In this document: one piece after another, positions 1 through 7,980 of the stretch
How positions within the stretch are numbered: position 1 is the first letter of the stretch
Layout of the letters: each line of letters opens with the position of its first letter
Assembly (NCBI GenBank): GCA_035527715.1
Contig: DATKZY010000195.1
Coordinates: 1-36,582 of the forward strand
Direction: 5' to 3'
Length of the DNA stretch: 36,582 nucleotides
Origin: DSUN01 sp035527715
GTDB lineage: Bacteria > Planctomycetota > PUPC01 > DSUN01
The notes under the pieces: model-generated
The model's input: only the letters and a program-made list of their open reading frames with translations
What the model was told of the DNA's origin: nothing
Databases searched by the model: none
Program-made: the position numbers and the translations under genes

Positions 1-1413
1 GCATACGAGGTGAAGCTGTCGCTGAAGGACCCCGACGGTGGCAATACCGAGAAGGTGCTGAAGATGAAGACGATCGGCGAGCCGAAGGAGCCGCCGGGGA
101 TGCGCGTGCGGCACGTCGTGCCCGAGGAGGGCGGCGGCGGCGCCGCCGCCGATGCCATCAAGGGGCTGCCCGCAGCCGTCGCGGCGATGGAGCCCGGCGA
201 CCTGTTCCTGCTCCACAAGGGCCGCTACCTGATCAAGGGCGCGCTGGAGCTCAAGAAGAGCGGCGAGCCGGGCAAGCCGATCATCTTCCGCGGCGCGGGC
301 GACGGCGAGGCGGTGATTGACGGTGGCGGCGACGACACGACCAAAGGCCGCCTCATCAGCGCCAACGCGATCAAGCACATCTGGCTCGAGGGCCTCACGA
401 TCCAGGGCCGCCAATACGCCATCGTGGCCCACGAGGGCTCGAACTGGGTGATCCGCCGCTGCAAGTTCCACAAGATGGAGAAGGGCTTCACCGCCCACAA
501 CGGTGGCTACAACGTCTCGCGGGGGCACTTCATCAGCGACAACGTGTTCATCGGCCCGACCTCTTGGCCGCGCACGAAGGGCATCGAGGGGCCTTGCGCC
601 ACCTACATGAGCGGCTCAGGCCACGTCGTCTGCTACAACCGCATGCAGAACCTCGGCGACGGCACCCACGGAACCGGCCACGGCAACTGGTCGGCCTGCG
701 ACATCCACAACAACGACGTGACGATCTGCACCGACGACGGCTTCGAGGCCGACTACGGGGAGACGAACATCCGCGTCTTCCGCAACCGCATCGTCAACGT
801 CGCCCACGGCATCACCGCCCAGCCGGCGCAGGGCGGGCCGCTCTACTTCTTCCGCAACTTCATCTACAACGCCACCTACTCGCCCTTCAAGCTCCACAAC
901 GACACCTGCGGCGTCCTCATCTTCCACAACACCTGCCTGCGCAACGGCCCCTGCTTCGTCATCCAGCCGTCCACCGAGACCGTGACCGACGTCTGGACCC
1001 GCAACAACCTCTTCCTGGGCACCCGGGGGACCGCGCTGCCGACCACGGGGCGCATGACCACCTGCGACTTCGACAACGACGGCCTCGGCGGCTTCACCGG
1101 CGCCTTCGCCGAGTGGAATCGGAAGACCTACAAGACGGCGGGCGACGCGAAGGCGGCAGGCGTCCTCTACCGCGAACACGGCGCCATCCTCCTCGACCCG
1201 AGGGCCTGCTTTGCCTCGGGCCTCGTGCCGCCCGCCGATACCAACACCACGTTCAGAGGCGAAGAGCTCGACTACCGGCTGAAGGCCGACGGCCCCGCGG
1301 TGGACAAGGGGGTCGTCCTGCCGAACTTCAACGACGGCTTCAAGGGCAAGGCGCCCGACCTCGGCGCGCTCGAGGTCGGCGAGCCGATGCCCCACTTCGG
1401 TCCGAGAAAGTGA
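1..1413 (+). CDS. Right-handed parallel beta-helix protein, 5' end outside window
   Basis: The frame is open from the first base (A-Y-E-V-K...), so the N-terminus and any signal peptide lie outside the window; the GTG at 10 is probably internal. The first ~25 residues (VKLSLKDPDGG) resemble the last strands of a PKD/Ig-like domain. From about residue 45 the protein reads as a pectate-lyase-like beta-helix: an opening of the form 'AAVAAMEPGDLFLLHKGRY' and 'GKPIIFRGAGDGEAVIDGGG', then repeated coils (WLEGLTIQG, WVIRRCKFHKM, FISDNVFIG, CDIHNNDVTI, IRVFRNRIVN, YFFRNFIYN, LIFHNTCLRN). The C-terminal stretch 'PDLGALEVGEPMPHFGPR' is a typical closing segment of secreted planctomycete beta-helix proteins. 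A role in polysaccharide binding or cleavage is inference; no catalytic residue can be assigned. The Kelch gene follows after 11 bp, so the two are probably co-transcribed. Confidence 0.85.
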   Translation, partial: AYEVKLSLKDPDGGNTEKVLKMKTIGEPKEPPGMRVRHVVPEEGGGGAAADAIKGLPAAVAAMEPGDLFLLHKGRYLIKGALELKKSGEPGKPIIFRGAGDGEAVIDGGGDDTTKGRLISANAIKHIWLEGLTIQGRQYAIVAHEGSNWVIRRCKFHKMEKGFTAHNGGYNVSRGHFISDNVFIGPTSWPRTKGIEGPCATYMSGSGHVVCYNRMQNLGDGTHGTGHGNWSACDIHNNDVTICTDDGFEADYGETNIRVFRNRIVNVAHGITAQPAQGGPLYFFRNFIYNATYSPFKLHNDTCGVLIFHNTCLRNGPCFVIQPSTETVTDVWTRNNLFLGTRGTALPTTGRMTTCDFDNDGLGGFTGAFAEWNRKTYKTAGDAKAAGVLYREHGAILLDPRACFASGLVPPADTNTTFRGEELDYRLKADGPAVDKGVVLPNFNDGFKGKAPDLGALEVGEPMPHFGPRK

Positions 1414-1424
1414 GCGGGAGAGCC

Positions 1425-3764
1425 ATGCGCGTCGCACTGGCCCTGTCATGTCTGTTGCTGCCCGGACTGGCGCCGGCCGCAGGGGCGACGAACGAATGGG
1501 TCAAGGTCTCGGAGAATGCCGTGGGGCCGGGCTTCTCGCCCGGGCTGGTCTGGTCGCCCGAGATCAAGCGGTTCGTGCTCTTCTGCGGCGCGGTCAGCCA
1601 CCACTTCAAGGGCGAGCGCCCCTACGACGTGATGTCCTTCGACCCGGTGGGCCGCACGTGGCGCAACGAGCTGCCCAAGGGAGCCGAGGCCCGCGGCGGC
1701 GAGACGGGCAATGTGAAGGACGTCGAGTTCAAGACCCCCTACTTCGCGATGGCCGACGCCGAGGGCCTGGTGCGGCCCAATCGGCGCCACCTGTGCATGT
1801 GGCACCACTACGCCCTCGCGCCGTGGGACGGCAAGGTCTACGCGCTCATCTGCGGCCGTGTGCTGTGCTATGACCCCAGGGAGCGAGCGTGGAAGGACAT
1901 GCAGGCCGCGGCCGGGCCAATGCCCGTGACGAAACACCACCGCGAGAGCCTGAGCTGGTCGGCCCTGTGCGCCGATCCCGTGAACAGGGAAATCGTGCTC
2001 TTCGGCGGCTGCGGGGTGCTCACGGAGAACGGCTCGCCGGGCACGTGGGTCTACTCGCCGGAGGAGAACAGATGGCGGAAGCTTGAGGAGAGGACTGAGC
2101 CGCCGCCCCGGGCGCTCTCCCCGATGGCCTTCGACCCAACGACGAAGAAGATCGTCCTCTTCGGCGGCGACCGGCTCGACCAGCTCTACGCCGACACCTG
2201 GGTCTACGACTGCGCGACGCGCACGTGGGAGGAGCGCAAGCCGGCGCTCAGCCCCTCGCCGCGGTTCGGCCACGCGCTCCTGCGCCTGCCGAAGAGCGGC
2301 AGGATCGTGCTGCTCGGCGGGAAGACCTACACGTCGTCCACTTCATACTGCGCGACGCTTTACAAGCCGCTCCCCTTTGAGATCTGGTCCTACGATGTCG
2401 CCGCGAACGAGTGGGAGCTGATCCGCCGCTTCGAGAAGGACGGCCCGGCCGACTATCAGCACCGAGGCGGCGCCGACAGCGCCGCGGTGGCCGCCGCGAG
2501 CGACGAGGACCTCGTCCTATGGGTCGGCGCCGGCACCGAGAAGGGCAGCGCCCACAGCACCTGGCTCTGCCAGCTCGACGCCTCGACGACCGACGCCGAG
2601 GGCACGGCGAAGTATGGCGTCAAGCCGGGCACGCTCGAGTTCCGCACCGGCTCCTTCGACCCCGAGTGGTACACGAAAGACGTCCCGCCGCCCGACCTCG
2701 CGACGACGGAAGCCGTCCTGAAGGGGCTGCGGCCGAACACCTGGACGCCACTCAAGTGCCCCAAGTGGCTGGAGAACCGCCAGGGCGGCGGCTGGAGCAC
2801 CGTGACGCTCGACACCGACCGCGGCCAGATCCTGCACATGGGCGGCGGCCACAGCAGCTACTTCGGCAACGACGTGGCGCACTACGACATCGCGACCGGC
2901 CGCTGGACCATCGCCTGCCGGCCGCAGTTCGCGCTGGAGTACAACTACGACCTCAGCGGCCCCGGCCTCTGGGCCTTCAACGGCGCGCCCTGGGGCAACC
3001 ACAACTACCAGGCCTACGACTACGACGCGACGATCAAGCGCTTGGTCTACATCAAGGGCCACATGACCCTCTTCTACGATCCGGCCACGCGCACCTGGCC
3101 CTTTGCCGAGAAATTCGACGACCTGCCCTTCCGCCCGAGCAAGTACATCAACATCCTCTGCGCCACGCCGCAGGGCGTGGTCTGCTGGACCCAGACGAAG
3201 CCGCGCCAGTCGGTGACCGGCCTGTGGCGCCTCGCCGCGGGCAAGAGCTGGGAGGAGTTGAAGACCTCAGGCGACGCGCTGCCCATGACCGTGTGCGATG
3301 GTTCGACGCTCAGCTACGACAGCAAGCGCAACCGCCTGCTCATGACCACCACGCCGGAGAAGGACGGCGAGGCCGCCGGCCAAGTCTGGTCCTGCGACCT
3401 GGCGACCGGCGAGGCGAAGAAGCTCGACCCCGCGGGCCGCGAGGCCGTCGTGGCGAAGCGCTTCGCGCGCGAGGCCGTCTACCTGCCCAAGAGCGACCTG
3501 GTGATGATCGGCTACCTGTCGGAGAGGGACGGGGGCCTCGTCGTGCCCTTCTACGACTGCGCCGGCAACCGCTGGCTCGCCGCGCGGATGGCGGGCGCGG
3601 AGTTCATCAACGGCGGCAAGGCGGGGTCCAGCGTGGACCTGGGGCTGGCCTACGACTCGAAGCGCGACGTGGTCTGGGCCACGCTGTGCAGCCTACGCAG
3701 GGAAGGCGCCCTCCAGGTGGTCCGCGTGGATGCCGCCACCCTCGGAGCGGCGCCCCTGAAGTAA
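1425..3764 (+). CDS. Secreted Kelch-repeat / galactose-oxidase-like beta-propeller protein
   Basis: A 779-residue protein starting at the ATG at 1425, with GGGAG just upstream, 11 bp after the beta-helix stop. The N-terminus is a classic Sec signal peptide (hydrophobic ALALSCLLLPGLAPAAGA, cleavage likely after residue ~20). Kelch-type blades recur: 'EIVLFGGCG...GTWVYSPEENRW', 'KIVLFGGDR...DTWVYDCATRTWEE', 'RIVLLGGKT...IWSYDVAANEWE', 'ILHMGGGHSSYFGNDVAHYDIATGRW'. This is the usual hydrophobic-strand, Gly-Gly, Tyr-(6)-Trp spacing. Two propellers, or one long one, are possible: a linker rich in charged residues lies near residues 390-450 and blades resume after it. No catalytic copper ligands can be assigned, so an enzymatic role should not be assumed; carbohydrate or protein binding outside the cytoplasm is the conservative reading. 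Confidence 0.85.
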   Translation: MRVALALSCLLLPGLAPAAGATNEWVKVSENAVGPGFSPGLVWSPEIKRFVLFCGAVSHHFKGERPYDVMSFDPVGRTWRNELPKGAEARGGETGNVKDVEFKTPYFAMADAEGLVRPNRRHLCMWHHYALAPWDGKVYALICGRVLCYDPRERAWKDMQAAAGPMPVTKHHRESLSWSALCADPVNREIVLFGGCGVLTENGSPGTWVYSPEENRWRKLEERTEPPPRALSPMAFDPTTKKIVLFGGDRLDQLYADTWVYDCATRTWEERKPALSPSPRFGHALLRLPKSGRIVLLGGKTYTSSTSYCATLYKPLPFEIWSYDVAANEWELIRRFEKDGPADYQHRGGADSAAVAAASDEDLVLWVGAGTEKGSAHSTWLCQLDASTTDAEGTAKYGVKPGTLEFRTGSFDPEWYTKDVPPPDLATTEAVLKGLRPNTWTPLKCPKWLENRQGGGWSTVTLDTDRGQILHMGGGHSSYFGNDVAHYDIATGRWTIACRPQFALEYNYDLSGPGLWAFNGAPWGNHNYQAYDYDATIKRLVYIKGHMTLFYDPATRTWPFAEKFDDLPFRPSKYINILCATPQGVVCWTQTKPRQSVTGLWRLAAGKSWEELKTSGDALPMTVCDGSTLSYDSKRNRLLMTTTPEKDGEAAGQVWSCDLATGEAKKLDPAGREAVVAKRFAREAVYLPKSDLVMIGYLSERDGGLVVPFYDCAGNRWLAARMAGAEFINGGKAGSSVDLGLAYDSKRDVVWATLCSLRREGALQVVRVDAATLGAAPLK

Positions 3765-3784
3765 GCGGCCTTCCAGGGGGCTCG

Positions 3785-4099
3785 ATGGCCAGACCAATGC
3801 CCTTGGCGGGCCTCGTGATTGCCTCGGCCTGTGCGTTCGCTGGGTTCCGCGCCCTCGCGCAGGAGGGCGGCCCGGCCCACGGGGCCGCGATCCTCGACGG
3901 CCGACGGGCATCGGGACTGGCAGGAGGACGAGGACCGGCCGTTCGCTCTGTGCGCCGAGGCGGCCCGGCGGTGAAGGCGGGTCAGGATTCGGGTTCCGGG
4001 TTCCGGGTTCCGGGGAGGGGGCAGGTGGCGAGGGGGAATGTGACGGTGAAGCGGGTGCCCTGGCCGGGCTGGCTGTCGAAGGCGATCTGGCCGTCGTAG
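3785..4099 (+). pseudogene. Short signal-peptide ORF, probable gene remnant
   Basis: Twenty bases after the Kelch stop, an AGGGGG stretch precedes an ATG that opens a convincing signal peptide (MARPMPLAGLVIASACAFAG...ALAQEGG, cleavage likely at ALA-Q). After about 35 residues the frame becomes low-complexity Arg/Gly sequence and runs antisense into the end of the histidine kinase gene. A different frame at 3909-3974 reads like an ordinary protein end (HRDWQEDEDRPFALCAEAARR then stop). The simplest reading is a secreted-protein gene reduced by internal deletion or frameshift to its signal peptide and tail. It could instead be a small expressed ORF of up to 104 codons. No family is recognisable. 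Confidence 0.3.
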
Positions 4100-5391
4100 G
4101 CTTCGACGATTTCGCGGACGATGGAGAGGCCGAGGCCGGTGCCCTCGTGGAAGAGGGCGCGGGCGTTGTGGGCGCGGAAGAATTCCTCGAAAAGGTGGGG
4201 CTGGTCCTCAAGGGGGATGCCGATGCCGGTGTCGGTGACCTCGAAGACGACGCTCGCCTCGTCGGTGCGGCTCGCGACGGTCACGCGGCCGCCCTCGGGG
4301 GTGTACTTGATGGCGTTGGAGACGAGGTTGGCGAGGACGTCGCGCAGTTGCTCGGTCTCGGCGTAGATTTGGGCGCGGGGGGCGGCGAGGCGGACGTCGA
4401 GGGTCTGGCGCTTCTCTTCGGCCTGGGCGCCGAAGAGGGCGACGACGCGTGCCGCGACCTCGTCGAGGGTCATGAGCGCGCGCTCGGGCTTCTGGTCGCG
4501 CGCGTCGCGCAGGCGCGAGAGGGCCAGGAGCTCGCTGAGCAGGTCGAGCATCAGGCGGGTGCGGTTCTCGGCGCGGCGGATCATGTCGAGGCGTTTCTCC
4601 TCGGTGAGTCCCGCGTAGCTTCTCGTGGCGATGGCGAGGAGCGAGTGGATGGCGGAGAGGGGCGAGCGGAGCTGGTGTGCGGCGACGCGCATGAAGCGCG
4701 ACTTTCGCGCCTCGAGCTCGGTGAGGCGTCCGGTGGTGGCGGCCAGCTCGGTCTGGCGCTCGCGCAGGCGGGCCACGATGGAGGTGGCCATGAAGGCCGA
4801 GACGAAGAGCGTGACCGCCAGGGCGCCCAGGTGGCCGAAGATGAAGCCCCCGTTCTGGTACTGGGGCCAGCTCAGGTAGCCCTCCAACTGGTAGTGCGGC
4901 ACGGCCCCGGCATACTCGAGGAACACCAGCGCGGCGAACAGGCCGAGGGCCACCGCCGCGTGCCCGTAGCTTTGCCGCCGCGGCAGCACGACGCTCGCGA
5001 TGATCACGTGGAAGACGTAGAAGACGCTCAGCGGGTTCTCCACGCCGCCCGAGAAGTGCAGGAGCACCGTCATGCACAACAGGTCCGCGAAGACCTGCGC
5101 GTTGGCGAAGTGCTCGGCCGCGCGGCGACTCACCGCCCCGTGCGGCCGGGCGCACAGCGACTCGTTGTACCATTTGAAGAGGATGTTGTAGCAGACCAGG
5201 ACGGCCCCGAGGCAGAAGAGCTGCGCGAGCGGCAGGCGGATCCCCACGATCCAGCGCGTCGCGCCGACGATGCCGAACAGCGCCAGCGCCGCCAGCCAAC
5301 GCAGCCGGATGAACCAGCGGCAGAGGGCCAGCAGCCCCTCGACGGGGCTGGCGAACGGCTCGATGGAGGGCACGAGCAACCGGCGCGGCAT
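3982..5391 (-). CDS. Membrane-bound sensor histidine kinase
   Basis: The 469-residue product from the ATG at 5391 (an upstream in-frame GTG at 5427 would add 12 residues but has no ribosome site) has about six hydrophobic segments in residues 20-210, then a short coiled coil (RERQTELAATTGRLTELEARKSRF). The HisKA H-box is AAHQLRSPL with phospho-acceptor His near residue 239. The HATPase_c boxes are intact: N-box NLVSNAIKYTP (~355), G1 DTGIGIP (~387), F-box LFEEFFRA (~400) and G2 GTGLGLS (~417). There is no receiver domain and no response regulator gene nearby, so the partner is elsewhere. The ligand sensed by the membrane domain is unknown. The last ten codons are three copies of a heptanucleotide plus a partial copy (see 3985-4015), so the tail is repeat-derived. 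Expression is probably from the promoter at 5521-5549. Confidence 0.9.
   Translation of the reverse strand: MPRRLLVPSIEPFASPVEGLLALCRWFIRLRWLAALALFGIVGATRWIVGIRLPLAQLFCLGAVLVCYNILFKWYNESLCARPHGAVSRRAAEHFANAQVFADLLCMTVLLHFSGGVENPLSVFYVFHVIIASVVLPRRQSYGHAAVALGLFAALVFLEYAGAVPHYQLEGYLSWPQYQNGGFIFGHLGALAVTLFVSAFMATSIVARLRERQTELAATTGRLTELEARKSRFMRVAAHQLRSPLSAIHSLLAIATRSYAGLTEEKRLDMIRRAENRTRLMLDLLSELLALSRLRDARDQKPERALMTLDEVAARVVALFGAQAEEKRQTLDVRLAAPRAQIYAETEQLRDVLANLVSNAIKYTPEGGRVTVASRTDEASVVFEVTDTGIGIPLEDQPHLFEEFFRAHNARALFHEGTGLGLSIVREIVEAYDGQIAFDSQPGQGTRFTVTFPLATCPLPGTRNPEPES
3985..4015. repeat. Heptanucleotide array GGGTTCC x3
   Basis: Three perfect consecutive copies of the 7-mer GGGTTCC at 3991-4011, flanked by partial copies (GGATTC before, GGGG after). 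It forms the 3' end of the histidine kinase gene and encodes its last residues PGTRNPEPES. A unit of seven bases cannot preserve frame when a single copy is gained or lost. Confidence 0.85.
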
Positions 5392-5520
5392 GAGCCCAAC
5401 CCATCCTCCCGGCCCGAGCGATGGCACGTCGGGGGCCCCGGGCCTCGGTCCCCGACGGGCCCCTCGACCAACCCGTTGCCCCTCGGGCCGCTCGTCCTCG
5501 CGGCCGCCGAGGGCGCTCTG

Positions 5521-5549
5521 ATGCTAGCCGACCCGCGCCCCCGTGTCAA
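5521..5549 (-). promoter_or_regulatory. Sigma70-type promoter for the histidine kinase
   Basis: On the minus strand TTGACA (5549-5544) is followed after exactly 17 bp by TAGCAT (5526-5521). The start point should be near 5514, giving a leader of about 120 nt. The leader contains an 8-bp GC stem (5427-5434 with 5450-5457). Confidence 0.7.
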
Positions 5550-5564
5550 GCGCGGCTGGCGTGG

Positions 5565-5593
5565 TTGACACCGCGCGTTGAAGCCGTTACACT
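5565..5593 (+). promoter_or_regulatory. Sigma70-type promoter for the CYTH gene
   Basis: TTGACA at 5565-5570, 17-bp spacer, TACACT at 5588-5593. The expected start point (~5600) is one or two bases before the ATG at 5602, so the transcript is probably leaderless. Its -35 box lies 15 bp from that of the divergent kinase promoter. Confidence 0.75.
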
Positions 5594-5601
5594 CGTGGGG
5601 T

Positions 5602-6267
5602 ATGGGTGAGACCCGGCGCGAGCTCGAAGCGAAGCTGGTGGTTCCCGACGAGACGACGCTTGCCGCGCTCGCCCGGATCGAGCGCATCGGCTACTTGCAC
5701 GTGCGGCCGCGCGGCTGTCGGCTCCAGCAGGACACGTATGTGGACACGCGCAGCCTGCGGCTGCTGCGCGCGGGCTATGCGTGCCGGCTGCGGCACGTGG
5801 GCCACCGGGCCTTCGCCACGCTGAAGGGCCTGGGCGGCGCCGCGGGCGCCCTCCACGAGCGCGAGGAGATCGAGGAGGAGATAGACAATCCCTCGATCGG
5901 CGCGCTCCTGCGCATGACGGAGCCGCCGGGCCGCCTGGCCCGCTGGCTGGCCGGCGGCGAGCAGGTCGTCCCCCTCTTCATCCTGGTCACGCTGCGGCGC
6001 CTGGCGATGGTGACGAGCGGGCCACACGAGTGCTTCGAGATGGCGCTGGACAGGGCGCGGTTCTTCGGGCCGGCCGGCGAGATGCTGTTCCTGGAGGCGG
6101 AACTGGAGTCGTTGGACGGCGACCGGGACCTCCTGGAACAGGCGGCGGGCGAGCTGCGGCGGGCGCACGGGCTCACCGCGTCGGGCCTGTCGAAGTTCGA
6201 GAGGGGGCTGCGCTGGGCCGGGGTGGCGGCCAATTGCCCCGAGCTGGCGCGCGGCCCCAGCAATTGA
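5602..6267 (+). CDS. CYTH domain protein (triphosphate tunnel metalloenzyme family)
   Basis: A 221-residue cytoplasmic protein. The start is set at the ATG at 5602, eight codons inside the longest frame, because the promoter -10 box ends at 5593. The N-terminus carries the CYTH signature ExExK (E7-L-E-A-K11). Later acidic/basic strand pairs fit the eight-stranded tunnel: 'DTYVDTRSLRLLRAGYACRLR', 'AFATLKGLGG', 'HEREEIEEEI', 'FEMALDRARFF', 'FLEAELESLDGD'. Length matches stand-alone members of the family (inorganic triphosphatase, thiamine triphosphatase, class IV adenylate cyclase). The exact substrate cannot be chosen from sequence; inorganic tri/polyphosphatase is the commonest bacterial activity. 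The stop codon TGA lies inside the TTGACA of the next promoter. Confidence 0.85.
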   Translation: MGETRRELEAKLVVPDETTLAALARIERIGYLHVRPRGCRLQQDTYVDTRSLRLLRAGYACRLRHVGHRAFATLKGLGGAAGALHEREEIEEEIDNPSIGALLRMTEPPGRLARWLAGGEQVVPLFILVTLRRLAMVTSGPHECFEMALDRARFFGPAGEMLFLEAELESLDGDRDLLEQAAGELRRAHGLTASGLSKFERGLRWAGVAANCPELARGPSN

Positions 6268-6292
6268 CATTGCACTGCGGGGGGAATAGAAT
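6264..6292 (+). promoter_or_regulatory. Sigma70-type promoter overlapping the CYTH stop codon
   Basis: TTGACA at 6264-6269 (the TGA at 6265-6267 is the CYTH stop), 17-bp spacer, TAGAAT at 6287-6292. The predicted start is near 6299, leaving about 80 nt of leader before the gene at 6381. Confidence 0.7.
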
Positions 6293-6303
6293 ACAGGGGC
6301 TCC

Positions 6304-6325
6304 ATTGGGATTGCGGATTGCCGAT
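6304..6325. repeat. Short heptanucleotide array, GATTGCG type
   Basis: The leader between the promoter and the gene at 6381 contains about three degenerate 7-bp units (ATTGGGA, TTGCGGA, TTGCCGA). Its two strands would read IADL-type and SAIRNP-type peptides. It is the same class of period-7 repeat as those at 3985, 15491, 17142, 18823 and 20562, but with a different unit. Confidence 0.55.
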
Positions 6326-6380
6326 CTGGCCCGATCAGGGGCTGGAAATGACAAGTGCCCCTTCGGCCGTGATGAGGTAG

Positions 6381-6959
6381 ATGGAGCCAATGGCAAGGCA
6401 GCCCCAGGACGTAGACTGGTACGTGGACCTCAGCGAGCGGCTCGAGCGCCGGGAGCACCGGCGCAAGTGGATCGTGCTGGGCGTCTGCGTGGCCGTGCCG
6501 CTCCTGGCGATGGGCGGGTTCCTGCTCTACATCGTGCTGGACCGGTCCGGCCTGCTCACCCGGCTCAGGGGGGCCGTGCACATGACCGCCCCCGACAAAC
6601 TCGTCGCGCCCAAGGAGGTGCCCATCGGTCCCGCGTCGGTCGAGGGCCCCCTCCAGAAGGACGACGTCCGCTTCCCGCAGCTCGACAACGACGGGCTGAT
6701 CACGAGCATGAACCACTACTTCCGGGAGCTCAAGCCGGACAAGGCGGACGTCTTCACCGTCAACCGCGTGAGCGACGAGCAGGGCACCGTCCTCAACTAC
6801 CGGCTACTCAACATCGGCACGGCGGATGTGTATGACTTCCGGGACATCCCGGTGAAAAAGATCGGGGGGGCGTGGACGATTACGGAAGAGGGCTGGAACG
6901 TGATACGGGACGCCTTGCAGGCCAGGATGAGGGTGAGACTCGGCCGTCCCACGATGTGA
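6381..6959 (+). CDS. Single-pass membrane protein of unknown function
   Basis: A 192-residue protein (189 if translation starts at the ATG at 6390). An acidic/basic cytoplasmic N-terminus (DVDWYVDLSERLERREHRRK) is followed by one transmembrane helix at about residues 30-52 (WIVLGVCVAVPLLAMGGFLLYIVL). An extracytoplasmic domain of about 135 residues with mixed strands follows (VFTVNRVSDEQGTVLNYRLLNIG, VKKIGGAWTITEEGWNVI). GAGG lies too close to the first ATG and fits the second one better. The family was not recognised. The gene has its own promoter (6264-6292) and converges with the glycosyltransferase, with three bases between the two stops. Confidence 0.75.
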   Translation: MEPMARQPQDVDWYVDLSERLERREHRRKWIVLGVCVAVPLLAMGGFLLYIVLDRSGLLTRLRGAVHMTAPDKLVAPKEVPIGPASVEGPLQKDDVRFPQLDNDGLITSMNHYFRELKPDKADVFTVNRVSDEQGTVLNYRLLNIGTADVYDFRDIPVKKIGGAWTITEEGWNVIRDALQARMRVRLGRPTM

Positions 6960-6962
6960 GGC

Positions 6963-7850
6963 CTACCGCCGCTTCGCCACCAGATCGGCCAGCATGGCCA
7001 GCGCGAAGAGCTGCACCCCGGCCACCAGGAGCAGGAGGTCGGACGTCTTCAGGTTCGGCTCGCCGGCGGGATTGTCGGGCGCCAGGAGGTTCCATGCCCC
7101 CTTGACGGCGCCGGCCAGGAACACCGCGGCGGCGAGAGGCCCGAGGACCTTGAGCGGCCGGAAGTGGGTGACGGTGCGGGCGATGAGGAGCAGGAAGCCC
7201 AGCGTGTCGCGCACGGGGCGAATCTTCGAGCGGCCGAGCCGCGGCCGGTACTCGATGGGGGCGAACACCACCGGCAAGTCGTCGCACAGCACGGCCAGGG
7301 TGAGCGTGGTGGTGAACGAGAACCGGCGCGGCAGCAGGTTCATGTAGCGGTCGTAGACCTCGCGCCGGAACACCCGCATGCCCGAGTTCAGGTCGGGGAT
7401 CCGCTCGTCGGCCAGGTAGCTGGCCAGGCGGGTGAGGAGCCATTTGGCGGGGCGGCGCAGGAGGGGAATGGCGCCGGCCCGCGGGCGCTCGCCCACCACC
7501 ATCGCCGCGTCGCCCATCGCGTCGAGCAGCTCCGGCAGTTTCCCCGCGGGGTACGAGCCGTCGCCGTCCACGATGGCGATGAGGCCGTGGGCCGCGTGGC
7601 GGATGCCGTGCTTGATGGCGCTGCCGTAGCCGCGGTTGCGGTCGCGCGCGAGCAGTCGCACCTCGGGTCGGCCCTCCGCCGCGGCGCGCGCCGCCTGGAC
7701 GGTGCTGTCGGTCGAGCCGTCGTCCACCACGAGGATCTCGAACGCCGCCACGTCCGCGGCGGTCGTGAGGGCGGCGTGCAGCTCGGCGACGACCCCCCCG
7801 ATCGCCTGCTCCTCGTTGTAGACGGGGATCACCACGCTGAGGTTCGGCAT
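6963..7850 (-). CDS. Family 2 glycosyltransferase (DPM/DPG-synthase-like)
   Basis: A 295-residue GT-A enzyme: N-terminal 'LSVVIPVYNEE', nucleotide-binding 'DDGSTD' (~43-48), 'RDRNRGYGSAIKHGI', and the metal-binding DxD as 'VDGDGSYP' (D95, D97). An acceptor-region segment 'IPDLNSGMRVFRREVYDRY' follows, as in polyprenyl-phosphate glycosyltransferases of the DPM1/GtrB type. Two C-terminal hydrophobic helices (KVLGPLAAAVFLAGAVKGAWNLL and DLLLLVAGVQLFALAMLADLV) anchor it in the membrane. It likely moves a sugar from a nucleotide donor to a lipid phosphate carrier for envelope glycan synthesis; donor and acceptor are not determinable. The start at 7850 coincides with the predicted transcription start of the promoter at 7857-7885, so the mRNA should be leaderless. 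Confidence 0.9.
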   Translation of the reverse strand: MPNLSVVIPVYNEEQAIGGVVAELHAALTTAADVAAFEILVVDDGSTDSTVQAARAAAEGRPEVRLLARDRNRGYGSAIKHGIRHAAHGLIAIVDGDGSYPAGKLPELLDAMGDAAMVVGERPRAGAIPLLRRPAKWLLTRLASYLADERIPDLNSGMRVFRREVYDRYMNLLPRRFSFTTTLTLAVLCDDLPVVFAPIEYRPRLGRSKIRPVRDTLGFLLLIARTVTHFRPLKVLGPLAAAVFLAGAVKGAWNLLAPDNPAGEPNLKTSDLLLLVAGVQLFALAMLADLVAKRR

Positions 7851-7856
7851 GCCAGG

Positions 7857-7885
7857 ATTCTAGCAGCGGCGCACGGGGATGTCAA
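7857..7885 (-). promoter_or_regulatory. Sigma70-type promoter for the glycosyltransferase
   Basis: On the minus strand TTGACA (7885-7880), 17-bp spacer, TAGAAT (7862-7857). The start point falls at or next to the ATG at 7850. The -35 box is 12 bp from that of the divergent promoter at 7898. Confidence 0.8.
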
Positions 7886-7897
7886 TCTGGGCTCAAG

Positions 7898-7926
7898 TTG
7901 ACAAGGGGGCGCGCTTCGGCTAAACT
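7898..7926 (+). promoter_or_regulatory. Sigma70-type promoter for the PurM-like gene
   Basis: TTGACA at 7898-7903, 17-bp spacer, TAAACT at 7921-7926. The predicted start near 7933 gives a leader of about 48 nt to the ATG at 7981. This promoter may serve the whole run of genes to 13591. Confidence 0.75.
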
Positions 7927-7980
7927 GGCCCACATCGGCGATCAGCGCTTTTCCACGGGGTGTTGGGGGGCCAGGGTGCG

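Noticed and set aside
564..1424. Long open frame upstream of the Kelch start (564-1424, +) and its minus-strand counterpart.
   Set aside because: Arg/Pro/His-rich composition typical of a shadow frame in GC-rich DNA; it overlaps the well-supported beta-helix gene. The real Kelch start with its signal peptide is at 1425.
3982..5391. Two-component pair: a response regulator next to the histidine kinase.
   Set aside because: No receiver domain is encoded in the kinase or in any neighbouring gene.
4147..5568. Plus-strand ORF of 473 codons opposite the histidine kinase.
   Set aside because: Composition (Glu/Gly/Val/Ala repeats) is that of an antisense reading, and all kinase boxes are intact on the minus strand.
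6960..6962. Terminator between the convergent genes ending at 6959 and 6963.
   Set aside because: Only three bases separate the stops and no stem-loop with a T-run was found on either side.
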